Source: Prorocentrum cordatum
Taxonomy: Eukaryota; Sar; Dinophyceae; Prorocentrales; Prorocentraceae
Length of the DNA stretch: 20,000 nt
NCBI GenBank assembly: GCA_963575745.1
Contig: CAUYUJ010019083.1
Coordinates: 17,501 to 37,500, forward strand
Direction of reading: 5' to 3'
Both the position numbers and the translations under genes were made by a program. The notes under the pieces were generated by a model that was given only the letters and a program-made list of their open reading frames with translations, did no database searches and was not told where the DNA came from. Positions 9,313 to 17,302 of the stretch are shown piece by piece (position 1 is the first letter of the stretch; every line of letters starts with the position of its first letter).

Positions 9313-9532
9313 CGTCTTGGGTGCCTCTGGGGGCCTCTTGGGGCCTCTTGGAGGTCTCTTGGAGGTCTCTTGGGAGCCTCTTGGGGGCATACTGGGGGCC
9401 TCCTGGGGGCCTCTTGGGGCTTCCTGGCCACCTCTTGGGGCCCTCTTGGGGCACCCTTGGGAGCCTTGGGAGCGCTCTTGGGGCCATCTCGGAGGAGATC
9501 GATCAAAGAAGGGGGTCACGGATTAGAGCCCC

Positions 9533-9600
9533 CCCCTCAGAAGGCCAAAATGGGGCCAACACCATCGGAAAATCAATGATTTTGGCTTCCTCGCCGAGGC
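9533..9600 (+). repeat. 60-base interspersed unit, copy 3
   Basis: Contains agaaggccaaaatggggcc, the near-palindrome aaaatcaatgatttt, and ctcgccgaggcc. It is about 295 bases from copy 2 in the same orientation and closes the minisatellite region on its right side. Confidence 0.6.
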
Positions 9601-10090
9601 CGTTTTGGACGCCCTGACGACTCGCGACCCCCCCCTCCAGGTCCATGGGGAGGGGGCAGGGGGAGGGGTAAACCCCTCCCCGACGGGGAAGAAGGAGGAG
9701 TGGAAGAGGAAACTCTCTAAACCACCGACGCCCAGGACTGGTGGGATTCCCGAATTGGTTTCGAACATTTTCCGAACTTATGCTTTTGTTGTTGTTGATA
9801 TTTTTTTGTTTATTTTCTTTGCTTTTTTTCGAACATTTTCCGAACTTCTTGTTGGATTATCCCTGAACTTTCGAACTTGTTTCGAACTCTTGCGTTCCTT
9901 GGTTTCCGAACTCGAGCTTCTAACTTTTTCGCCGCCCGAGCCCAAGGCCCAACTTTTCTTTTGTTCCAGGAAGGCCCATATCTCCCCTCATCAGCCAATT
10001 ACAACCCTGGGCGTGGTGCCCTCCTGTTCTACTGGGCCGTCATGGTCCGTCTTTCAGTTAGCTCTGTTTTGGGGCTTTTGGCTGGAGTTA
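9601..10090. repeat. AT-richer stretch with repeated TTCGAAC words
   Basis: No gene recognised. A 20-base word, ttcgaacattttccgaactt, occurs at 9760-9779 and again at about 9828-9847, and further gaactt/ttcgaac words follow to about 9910 (for example near 9865-9888 and 9908). Several T runs lie between them. The word resembles the aaagttc words at 8540-8650. A frame stays open over 9605-10354, but its product has no recognisable domain. Confidence 0.5.
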
Positions 10091-10289
10091 TCACTCGGCG
10101 GCGAGCGAGGGGGGGAAGTGAAAAAGAGAAGGTCTTCTCAGCAGGCGGCGAAGCCCTCGCGCCTTCTGATACGTTTTGTTGTGTCTTCGGGGAATGCTTT
10201 AAACACTTCTCAGAAGGCCGGTGGACTTCCGAACCTTCTGAGAAGGCCTTCTCCTTCTCACTCCCTCCCCCTCGCTCGCCGCCGAGTCA
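10091..10289. mobile_element. MITE-like foldback element with about 51-base inverted arms
   Basis: Left arm 10091-10141 starts tcactcggcggcgagcgagg and ends ggtcttctcag. Right arm 10238-10289 is its imperfect reverse complement, starting ctgagaaggccttctcc and ending ctcgctcgccgccgagtcac. The spacer is about 96 bases and carries a further inverted pair, cttctcagaagg (10206) against ccttctgagaagg (10234). No protein is encoded. Size and structure fit a non-autonomous terminal-inverted-repeat element. A target-site duplication is not clear. Confidence 0.65.
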
Positions 10290-10339
10290 CTGTTTCACCC
10301 ACCCCAGTTGTCTCCTCACCGAGGAGCGCTCGCGGACTG

Positions 10340-10380
10340 CCTGACCTGACCTGACCTGACGACCTGACCTGACCTGACCT
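10340..10380. repeat. CCTGA pentanucleotide array
   Basis: About eight consecutive copies of the pentamer cctga, with one 3-base interruption (gac) near 10361, directly followed by a (CTC)n tract. Confidence 0.9.
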
Positions 10381-10384
10381 CCTT

Positions 10385-10432
10385 CTTTTTCTCCTCCTCC
10401 TCCTCCTCCTCCTCCTCCTCCTCCTCCTCCTG
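10385..10432. repeat. (CTC)n microsatellite
   Basis: About 14 uninterrupted CTC triplets after a short T run, pyrimidine on the + strand. Confidence 0.9.
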
Positions 10433-10602
10433 AGTGAGATGCGATTGCGACTGTCTCCGTACAATCGTTATGAGAGGCTGCACGGTGCGTGCTACCCCCA
10501 CCTTGGATCGTGAACGCGCGAGATGACTGTGAGAGTTAGCTTTGAGCCAAGTCGACGGCTTGACGCTAGCTGCAGGTCAGACGGAGACCACACGCAAGGC
10601 CG

Positions 10603-10663
10603 AGTTTTCTTCTTCTTCTTCTTCTTCTTCCTCTTCCTCTTTCTCCTCCTCCTCCTCCTCCTC
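10603..10663. repeat. (TTC)n then (TCC)n microsatellite
   Basis: TTC triplets (10605-10630) grade through mixed TTCC into TCC triplets (10642-10663), all pyrimidine on the + strand. Confidence 0.9.
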
Positions 10664-11000
10664 GCCCGCCTTATGCCCTCCCTCCTTCCTCTCCACCCCG
10701 ACCTTCCAGCCCCGCTGGCTCGGCTGCCGGCCCCTCCTGCTGGATTACCCCGCCCTCCCGGCTCCTCTCCCGCAGCCCCGCCAATGCTGGCACCTCCAGG
10801 CTGCCCTGCTCGCGCGCTGCGCCGCGCGGGCAGGAAGGCTGCATTTTTTCAGTAGGATTCTGAAGGTTTTTTTTTGTGGTGTTTTTTTTGGGGGGGTGGG
10901 GGGTGGGGGGGGCGGCTTTGGTGTGTGTGTGTTTTTTTTTTGGGGGGGGGGCCGCCTTCGGCGGCCCCCCTCCGGCCCCATGCGGAGAACCTCTTGGGGG
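10664..11000. repeat. Non-coding stretch with G/T homopolymers and a perfect hairpin
   Basis: Bases 10664-10860 are C-rich and show no gene. Bases 10867-10951 are runs of T and G with (GT)n at 10920-10931. At 10946-10970 an 11-base perfect stem (ggggggccgcc and its complement) encloses a ttc loop. In RNA from either strand this would be a very stable hairpin; after a T run it resembles neither a clear terminator nor a known element. Confidence 0.6.
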
Positions 11001-11056
11001 TGGCATCATGCGGAAATCATGACGTGGGTGGCATCATGCGGAAATCATGACGTCGG
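11001..11056. repeat. 28-base tandem duplication
   Basis: Two copies of a 28-base unit, 11001-11028 and 11029-11056, differing at one base. Each starts tggcatcatgcggaaatc and contains the word tgacgt. A GCC-rich, low-complexity stretch (11068-11125) follows. Confidence 0.85.
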
Positions 11057-11447
11057 CGGTCCGGGCCCCCTCCCCGCCGCCGCCCGCCGCCGCCGGCCGC
11101 CGCCGGCCGCCGCTGGCCGACCCGAGGCTGCCCGCGGCTCCCCGAGGGCCCCGCCTCCATGACGACAGCCCGGCGCGACGTGCGGTTTTCAGGGCGCGCG
11201 GCCACGCGCAGAGCGTAGCCTCGTCCTGGCTCCGTCTTGCCCTCCCCCTCCTCCCCCTCCTCTCCTCGTGTCTCTTCCTCCTCCGTCTCGCTTCCTCCTC
11301 CTCCTCCTCCTCCTCCTCTTCCTCCTCCTCCTCCGCCTCCAGCCGTTCTGGCACAATTTTTTGTGCTTGTTGACGCCAACTTCAGAGCGGCACTGCGTCA
11401 ACGGGTCTTTGGCTCGGCGTAGGTTTCTTTCAGCGATCAGTGGGTGC
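11057..11447. repeat. Low-complexity 5' flank of LINE 2 with (CTC)n tract
   Basis: GCC-rich sequence to 11125, mixed sequence to 11230, then pyrimidine triplets (about 11240-11340) with mainly CTC/TCC units. An 8-base inverted pair gttgacgc (11369) and gcgtcaac (11394) lies between the tract and the ATG of LINE 2 ORF1. This could be the 5' untranslated region of LINE 2, but its true 5' end is not visible. Confidence 0.5.
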
Positions 11448-12080
11448 ATGGCACCCCAGCCTTCCACTCAGCGCCACGGCGGTGGCAAAGGACAAGGACG
11501 TGGCCAATGGTACGGTCGAGAGGATCGTGGCACAGCCCCGCCCCCCTGGCACCGCGGCGGCGCTCATACATATTCAGACTGGTGGCACGATGCTACTGGC
11601 TCAGGCGGAGACGGCATATCGAAGGTCAAGTGCAGCTGCTGCGGCTGCGCGAAGAACCAGAAGTCGGCACGTTTCTGCAAGCACTGCGGCACATCGCTTG
11701 TGCTCGTTCGTCCTACTGACGGCGGTTTACCTCAGAGTGGTGCTTGGGCCCAGCCACCACCAAGGGTTTTCGGACAGCGAGCGCCATGGACAACGCAGGC
11801 ACCGTCGCCCCACAGCATGCCCGCCAATCCCGCTGCTCAACCAGCTGGAGGACCACAGTGTGGGGGTGCCCATGCTGGAGGGGCGCTCAAAGCTGCTCCA
11901 CTGCCAGTTGGCGCCCAAAGCCAGCTCAGCTCGACCGAGGCCACGCAGCTCGCCGAACCGGCTCGGAAAGGAGGCGACCTGTCCACGACTGGCAGAGCAC
12001 AAGCGGCTGGTGGCCCTGGAGGTGCCCAAGCGGCCCACGCCGCTTCACCAACGAGTGCAGCAGCAGTATGCGGTGGTCAG
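11448..12080 (+). pseudogene. LINE 2 ORF1, first part: zinc-ribbon protein
   Basis: Starts at ATG 11448 in frame 3. The first 60 residues are Gly/Arg/Gln-rich, suggesting RNA binding. A zinc-ribbon-like CxxC-x11-CxxC (CSCC then CKHC) lies at 11631-11687, in the same place as that of element 1. The rest is Pro/Ala/Gly-rich low-complexity sequence. Frame 3 ends at 12113 in a short Arg/Gln-rich tail, while frame 1 carries a charged helical sequence from about 12080, so a +1 change is placed at about 12060-12095. No homopolymer marks that point. The likely role is the ORF1 RNP protein of the LINE; no named ORF1 family is claimed. Confidence 0.65.
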
Positions 12081-12957
12081 TCGGTTGGAGAAAGCGCCCG
12101 ACAAAGAAGCTGACAAGCTCTTGGGCTGGCGAAGCGGCACCCTGGTCCTGCGGGACATGCGGGCCGAGTTGGAGGAGGCAGATGCGCTCTGCAAGTCGTT
12201 GGTCACTGAGCTGCAGCAGCAGGCATCAGTGGGGCAGCCTCCTGGTGCTCCAACAGGCCCTTCCAGACTCAAGCTTGAAGACCTGTGCGACGAGTCCTTC
12301 GACCTGGGTGCATTCCCTACCATCGATGAAGTCAGCTTTTTCGAGGGTGACGACCAGCTCGACCCCAAGGACCGCGACGAGATCGTCAAGCGGAAGGACG
12401 ATCTGAACACTGGTGTATCCAAGCTCGCCAAGGACCTGCGGGGCTCACTGGTGGCAGCCGCCAAGGCGGCTCGGGACGCACATCGGGGACATCTCACTCG
12501 GATCGCGGCCAAGCGTCGGCGCACGGATCGCGGAGCTGTTGCAGGAGGGGAAGAGGTACCAGTCCCTGTTCGGGATCCAGCACCAGCTGAAGGAGCCCGT
12601 GCTGAAGGACAGGGGGCTGCTGAGCCCTCAGGTGCAGCGGCAGGGCCCACGCCCGCTGCTGCTGAGCCGCAGCCGACAGGTGGTAATGGAGCCCCACCTA
12701 CTTCTGACGATGTGCGAGCCAAGGCCGATCAGGCCCTTCACCCTCCTCCCCCCGCCCCTGGCGGGGCGGGGGAGGCGGCGCAGCGTGGCCTATCCGTCGC
12801 AGCATGTGCCTGCCAGTTCCAGCGCTCAGCAGATGAGCGCTCTCGAAAGTTCTTGTTTGGCCAGGCCTCAAGTAGGCCATCCTTGCCCCCTAGGCCTCCT
12901 GGGGGCGTATGTGGGCCCAGGAGGCCAGGCGCGGCAGTCCCCACCTTTTGCCAGTGA
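12080..12957 (+). pseudogene. LINE 2 ORF1, second part: charged helical region
   Basis: Frame 1, ending at TGA 12955-12957. From about 12080 the frame reads as a charged helix with KAPDKEADKLLGWR and VLRDMRAELEEADALCKSL (about 12090-12205), then Leu/Gln-rich sequence, an acidic patch (DESFDLGAFPTIDE, 12291-12332), a Lys/Arg-rich segment (12370-12530) and an Ala/Pro/Glu-rich tail. Coiled-coil formation near 12140-12230 is likely. The end of ORF1 is uncertain because three frames stay open past 12900. Together with the first part it would be a protein of about 500 residues, similar in layout to ORF1 of element 1. Confidence 0.6.
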
Positions 12958-13313
12958 GGTTCTCGGAATCTACGGTCTCAGAACGCCTTCCCTTTTCGGG
13001 TCGTACTCATTTCCTGTCGACGGAGTCGGGCGCTCCCTCGGCTGGTCGCAGGCAGACTCCTGCCGCTCTCAGTTTGTGGCACGAGCTGTTGAGCGCACTC
13101 TCGCTAAATCTGCGTTGGCCACCTCGGACCCTCCTGAAGGGCCACGCCTGGATAAGTTGTCTTGTGGAAGGCGCGCGCGTTTTTTTTTTTGGCCGCCATC
13201 CAGCCCTGCGGCCCGCCAGGTTAAGTTTTTGGGTCCGAGGGCCCCACGGCCTACCGACAGGCCGCGCCAGGGCAAGATTTTTTCTCGCGCCCAGGCGTCG
13301 CAGTTTTTTCCCG
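12958..13313 (+). other. Region between LINE 2 ORF1 and ORF2
   Basis: Frames 2 and 3 are open across it, but neither gives a known domain. Frame 3 joins in frame to the endonuclease and contains WHELLSALSLNLRWPP (about 13062-13109). It holds T12 at 13170-13181 and T6 runs at 13278 and 13303. It may be an ORF1 tail, an ORF2 leader or a spacer. Confidence 0.4.
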
Positions 13314-14248
13314 ATGCACTCCCCGGAGCCCAGCCCTGGAGATTCTGTTATGGAGCTCGTGATTCAGACTGCCAATGTTACCTCGTGGCACTCGGACTCG
13401 GGAGGTGGGCTCAAAGCTTGGTTGCCAAATTGCGGAGCACAAATTCTGCTCATCCAAGGGTGCCATCTGCTGGTGCCTGAGCTCGCGGCGACTATAGGAT
13501 GGGCGAATCGGCATGGGTGGAAAGCTGTTCTTGGGCCAGCTGCTCCAGGGATTGGGCGTGGCACGTCTTCGGGGGTCGGCAGCCTGGTCAAGGACTCTCT
13601 CGGGTGCCATGCGCCCCCTGGAGGGCGCCTCGTCGATCAGCATCGGTCTATTGGCGCCATCGTGCACGTTCCTGGAGGGGGGCCCCATTTTCGTTTGTAG
13701 TACCTACGTGCGTACCGCCGAGGGGCTTTCGGAGGCTAACGTTGAGCTCTTGGCGCGCATCGGCGCAGTCGTTGAGCAGGTGGCCCTCCCCTCCATCATC
13801 GGTGCTGTTTTCAGCGTGATCCCTGACCTGCTCGCTTCCTCTGGCATCGTCAATAGGTTATGCGCGCAGTTGATTATCCTGAAGACTGTGGTCGGCACGT
13901 GTGGCACGAGTCTGCTCGATTATTTCATTGTCACCTCTGGTCTTGCCAAATGTATATCACGCGTCGAAGCTTTGCACACATCTAACATCGTCACACACCT
14001 ACCAGTGCAGGTGCGGTTTCACGCTGGTGTTGGACAGCTGCATGGGCTTGTGTTTCGGAAGCCTCCGACACTGCCGACGCAGCCGCCCATCGGCCCCAGC
14101 CCGCCGCCGCCATCCTGGGCATCAGTCCGGAGTGAAGCAGATCGAGCTCTAGGTGCTTGTCAGAGCGGCGATGCGCATGTTGTACAGTGCAAGGTCGACG
14201 CCCTGCATGAGCGCTGGGCTGACACCGCGGAGAAGGAGCTTGCGGGGG
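13314..14248 (+). pseudogene. LINE 2 ORF2: endonuclease domain (degraded catalytic motif)
   Basis: Candidate starts are ATG 13314 and ATG 13350, both frame 3. The endonuclease begins VIQTANVTSW at about 13359 and continues with LLIQGCH (near 13449; the family usually has Q-E-H here) and a G-rich strand. The frame changes by +1 at G6C4 (13677-13686); frame 1 then runs through CSTYVRT to LLDYFIVTSGL (13912-13944), which corresponds to the IDYAVVS motif of element 1. Where element 1 has GDFNM, this copy reads IIGAVFSVIPDLL (about 13795-13833), so the catalytic Asp-Phe-Asn is not seen. The nuclease is therefore probably dead, or the region holds compensating indels. Downstream (14040-14240) is a Pro-rich linker. 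Confidence 0.75.
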
Positions 14249-14922
14249 ACCGGCAAACCACCGTTCCTTGTTGAGGGAGCAGGGGGAAGATGCCTCAGCA
14301 GAGGTGGGGCAATATATTGGAGCAAGATAGACAGGCCCCACATCGGCAACCCCAGCTGTATTCCATCAAATTGTTAATTAGCAAGTTCAGGCTCCTCCTC
14401 CAGCTTGACGCGGTCGCCTTAGGATCCGCCCGGGCCCAGGAAGTTCGTTCGCTCCTGTTGGGGCCGCCTGCCTTTCTGGAGCATGGGCTGGATGTCCACT
14501 CTGGCCAAGTCATGCGGGTGCAAGAGTTTTTAGGCCAGCGCGACTTGCTCGACTTGAAGATTGGAGAAGCCATACTTTCGGATTTAGAAGAGTACCTTGC
14601 TACCTATGCCGTCAAGGCCAAGTCGCAGGCTCTGTCTGAGTGGAAGGCGCGGCCCCTCCAGTTCATCGATCACGGCGCCAGGAGGGCGCATCGGCACGTT
14701 CGAGGCAGCCAGCCATGGACCCCGACCACCACGTTGAGCCGAGTGGGGGCGGTGATATCCGACCCCCTCGCCCCGCTTGGTGCCGAGGCCAGTAAGTTCA
14801 GCAAGTTATGGAGGCCCCCCCCCCCCCGCCCCGACCCCGCTTTCCAGTATATTGAACCCCTCCCGCGGCTCACGGCTGATGAGCTCAGGTCTGCGTGTAA
14901 ACGTATTCTTCGCGATCTGCCA
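14249..14922 (+). pseudogene. LINE 2 ORF2: linker between endonuclease and RT
   Basis: Frame 1 reaches a stop at 14272-14274, while frame 2 from G5 (14244-14248) continues as TGKPPFLVEGAGGRCLSRGG to about 14310. Sequence then returns to frame 1, open to 14931, with a helical stretch LISKFRLLLQL (near 14374), a long charged helix (RVQEFLGQRDLLDLKIGEA near 14515) and SKLWRPPPP at C13 (14815-14827). The end, LTADELRSACKRILRDL, resembles the helix that precedes the RT in related LINEs. The return to frame 1 near 14310 is placed only roughly. Confidence 0.5.
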
Positions 14923-15816
14923 CTGCGGTAGACGGGTTCCACATGAAACATTACGCTTCTCTTTCTGGCGGTGCCCTTGGAGTCCTGGGAGCCATGTTTT
15001 CTAATATGGAGGCCTCGGGGCCCTTCCCTGGCCAGGTTTCTTTTGGTTCTTTCCCTGCTGCAGGAGCCCTCGGGGGGCTTTCGGCCCATCGGGCTTTCCT
15101 GTAGCTCCTGCCGCCTCTGGGGGCGGTGCCGCCGAAAGTATGCGACCCACTGGGGGTGTGGTTTTCAGAGAAACTATTTCGCTGGTTCCCAGTTCACCTC
15201 TGCCGTCGACGTCGTCTGGAGACAAACGTTGCGAGCTGGGGGAGCTGTGGCCAAGAAACAATCCTGCTGCACACTGTTATGGGATCTCTTCAAATGCTTC
15301 GAGCTTGTTCAACTGACCACGCTCCTTCAGCGCAGCCACCAGTACAAGTTTCCCGTGCAGCTTGCGAGGCTTGCTGTGCGTGGATATCGGCACGGCAGGT
15401 ACGATTCTCTGTCAGGCCTTGTGGTCGGCCTTGTTTATGTTGACCGGGGTGTCGTCGCAGGCTGTGGTTTCGCAACCGCGACGGTGCGCGTCAGTGCCAT
15501 CGCTGCGCTCGACGCGCTGAGGCTGCCCCCAGGTATCACCCTTGACGTCTACATAGACGACTACGGCCTCAGCTGCATTGGCGCGAGTGCCTGCGTGGTT
15601 GAGCGCCTCCCTGAGGCCGCTGCGAACCTCAGGGAAGCCATCGAGAACGGTATGGGTGCGGTTATTTCGGTTGACAAAGCTTCCCTCGTTGCCTCGTCGG
15701 ATGCGCTCGCTACTCAGGTCAGAGACTGTCTTGGGGGGCTTGCGGGACTTGTCGTGCAGTCAGCCGTCGGCTTAGGCATTGATGTTTTCCCCTGGTTGCT
15801 CCCGACAGGCCCCTAG
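14920..15816 (+). pseudogene. LINE 2 ORF2: reverse transcriptase domain
   Basis: Starts in frame 3 with ATAVDGFHMKHYASLSG (14922-14972), equivalent to the GVDGWSP segment of element 1, and passes into frame 1 near 15033 (at tttctttt) for EPSGGFRPIGL (15064-15096). Motif A is LLWDLFKCFELV with Asp at 15283. Motif B is GCGFATATVRV (15460-15492). Motif C is VYIDDY with YIDD at 15550-15561, so the catalytic aspartates are intact. A motif-D-like stretch follows (NGMGAVISVDKASLVAS). Frame 1 stops at 15814-15816, just after TTTTCCCC (15785-15792), where frame 2 picks up the chain. Confidence 0.8.
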
Positions 15817-16225
15817 GAGAGGTAAAAAGGCTACCGACCGCAAGAGGATGTCTGACACAAAGCTCAGGGGGCTCAGGAGGGCCAAGCGTCCCCATAGGCA
15901 GGCAAGCTGTCAAAGTTTTTGCCGCTGGTCCCGTGCCTAGCTTGACTGCTGGTGCCGAAGTCCACGGTGTCTCCAGCTTTGAATGGGAACGGCTGCAGGT
16001 CGCAGCCGCAAGCACTTTGCAGCCTTCTGCCAAGATGAGGTCACGGACCTCGCTACTCATTCTTTCCCGGGACCCGACCTGGTACCCCGCCGTGGCGCCT
16101 ATCGTGCGCTACGCCAAGGGAATATGGGCCAACCAAGCTCGACTTTTCCCGTTTGTCATTCCTTGGGCTGAGTTGCGGGCCGCCTGGGCCTGTGCGTGTG
16201 TGTGGGCCCCCAAACCTGGCGGGGA
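15793..16225 (+). pseudogene. LINE 2 ORF2: RT thumb and connection region
   Basis: Frame 2 gives a strongly basic stretch (RRGKKATDRKRMSD, then RRAKRPHRQ; 15815-15905), the usual thumb helix of LINE RTs. At aaagttttt (15912-15920) the chain moves to frame 3 as KVFAAGPVPSLTAGAEVHGV, matching the K.F..G..P...YGAEV.GV pattern I recall from related elements. It runs to TGA 16227-16229. The chain then passes to frame 2 near the C5 run at 16206-16210. Confidence 0.65.
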
Positions 16226-16784
16226 GTGAAGGGGCCTCTGGGGGCCATGGAGCTTGCCCTTGACCGGATTTCCTGGAGCATGCCTAAGTACTGCACCCTC
16301 CTGGATGGTTTCGGGGCGGAAGTTTCCCTCACTGTCACTTCCCCCGCCCTTCTGAAGAAGCTTCTGAAGGCCGCGGTACAGAGGGCCCACGAGCGAGCCA
16401 GCGGCGCCGCCTTGCTTCCTCACTCGCCTGGTGCTCGAGTTTGTCACGATGTTGTGGCAGCCGCTCTGCGCTCCAAGAAGGGCACGCCTATGCAGCGAGG
16501 GTGTGCCAAAGCTGTTGCTTGTGATGCCACCTGGATTAGGATGAGAGCTGCCGAAGCTGGATACGGGGTCGACACGACGTGCGACCTCTGCGGTGTTGCG
16601 GCCGATGCCATGCTTCATCGGCTCTGGTTCTGCTCCGCGTGCCATGACAAGAGACAGGAAGTGATTGACAGTTTCACGGAGAGGTTTACCCTCATGCCCC
16701 CGTCAGACCCGACCCGTGACAAGGATGATGGGGGTTTCCTGCTGTTCACCAGAGGTCTTTTTCGGCATCCTGGAGATGTTTTTT
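16196..16784 (+). pseudogene. LINE 2 ORF2: post-RT region with zinc cluster
   Basis: Frame 2 reads WRGVKGPLGAMELALDRI (16217-16270), equivalent to the RWRHVRGP segment of element 1, then a helical region and a zinc cluster CDLCG...HRLWFC at 16580-16633, the counterpart of CPRCG...WHRYWGC in element 1. The chain continues to T6 (16779-16784), where frame 3 takes over. Frame 2 itself ends at 16808-16810. Confidence 0.65.
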
Positions 16785-17302
16785 CCCGTTCCTGTTCGGG
16801 GCGACGTTGAGGATATTGGCCTTGAGGTTATAGGGGCCCGCGGCCGTTCCTGCAGGCCCCTCGATATCCCTGGGCGCATTTTCGTCGATGGGTCGCGCGC
16901 CACTCATGCCGTCAAAGAACTCGCCAGGGCTGGGTGTGGAATCGTGGTTGTAGGGGGTGACGGCGACGAGGTTTGCCGTATCAGTTGTCCCTTGTTGGCC
17001 CCCGACCTCCAGACTGCCCGAGGGGGGGGGGGGGGGGAGTTTGGGGCCTACGCTGTTGCTGCGATGCGCGCTTTGCCTGGGGGCTCCATCTACTCCGATT
17101 GTAAAAAACGTAAGTGGTTCAAGCGAACGAACCTCTGATGCGGGCCCTGTCTTATAAGCGTGTGTGCTCTGGGTTTCTGCCCCCCACCCATCGGAAGTTG
17201 GCCGAGGGAGTTTTCAAGGTCAAGGCCCACGTTGAAGAATCTGGGGGCCTTTGTCAGAGTTGGAACGATTCTGGAAGCTGGGCAATGACCTAGCTGACAG
17301 CG
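16785..17302 (+). pseudogene. LINE 2 ORF2: RNase H domain
   Basis: Frame 3 gives IFVDGSRAT with catalytic Asp at 16887, a following strand AGCGIVVVGG, the catalytic Glu directly after a G16 run (Glu codon 17037-17039) and IYSDCK with Asp at 17097. Frame 3 stops at 17136-17138. KVKAHV (frame 2, 17213-17230) and then FWKLGNDLADSVAK (frame 1, 17269-17310; Asp codon 17296-17298) supply the last part of the fold. All four acidic positions are therefore present but lie in three frames. Confidence 0.7.

Larger units (their letters stand above)
8765..9500. repeat. Degenerate minisatellite, unit like gggcctcttgg
   Basis: Dozens of imperfect copies of an 11-base (sometimes 10-base) unit such as gagcctcttgg, ggcctcctggg and ccatcttggag, in blocks about 8765-8998, 9057-9226 and 9300-9490. 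Counting the tcttgg-type core from 8853 to 8992 gives 13 steps over 139 bases, and from 9305 to 9412 gives 10 steps over 107 bases, both about 10.7 bases per unit. All frames stay open and give Trp/Gly/Leu/Ser-rich or Pro/Arg/Gln-rich chains, which I treat as shadows because the period is not a multiple of three. Confidence 0.85.

Noticed and set aside
8765-9500. CRISPR array
   Set aside because: Units are 10-11 bases, degenerate and without spacers; the context is eukaryotic. The 28-base duplication at 11001 also has no spacer.
9164-9617. Forward frames with repeating Ser-Trp-Gly-Pro-Leu-Gly, and minus frames rich in Pro/Arg/Gln
   Set aside because: All frames of the minisatellite are open, and its period of about 10.7 bases is not codon-like, so repeat peptides are expected without coding.
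11017-11379. Minus-strand Glu/Arg- and Gly-rich frames before LINE 2
   Set aside because: They are translations of the (GGA)n complement of the CTC tract and of GCC repeats.
5941-11447. tRNA, 5S rRNA or spliced-leader gene in the non-coding stretch
   Set aside because: By eye I found no tRNA cloverleaf boxes, no 5S internal boxes and no dinoflagellate spliced-leader word. A covariance-model search would be decisive.
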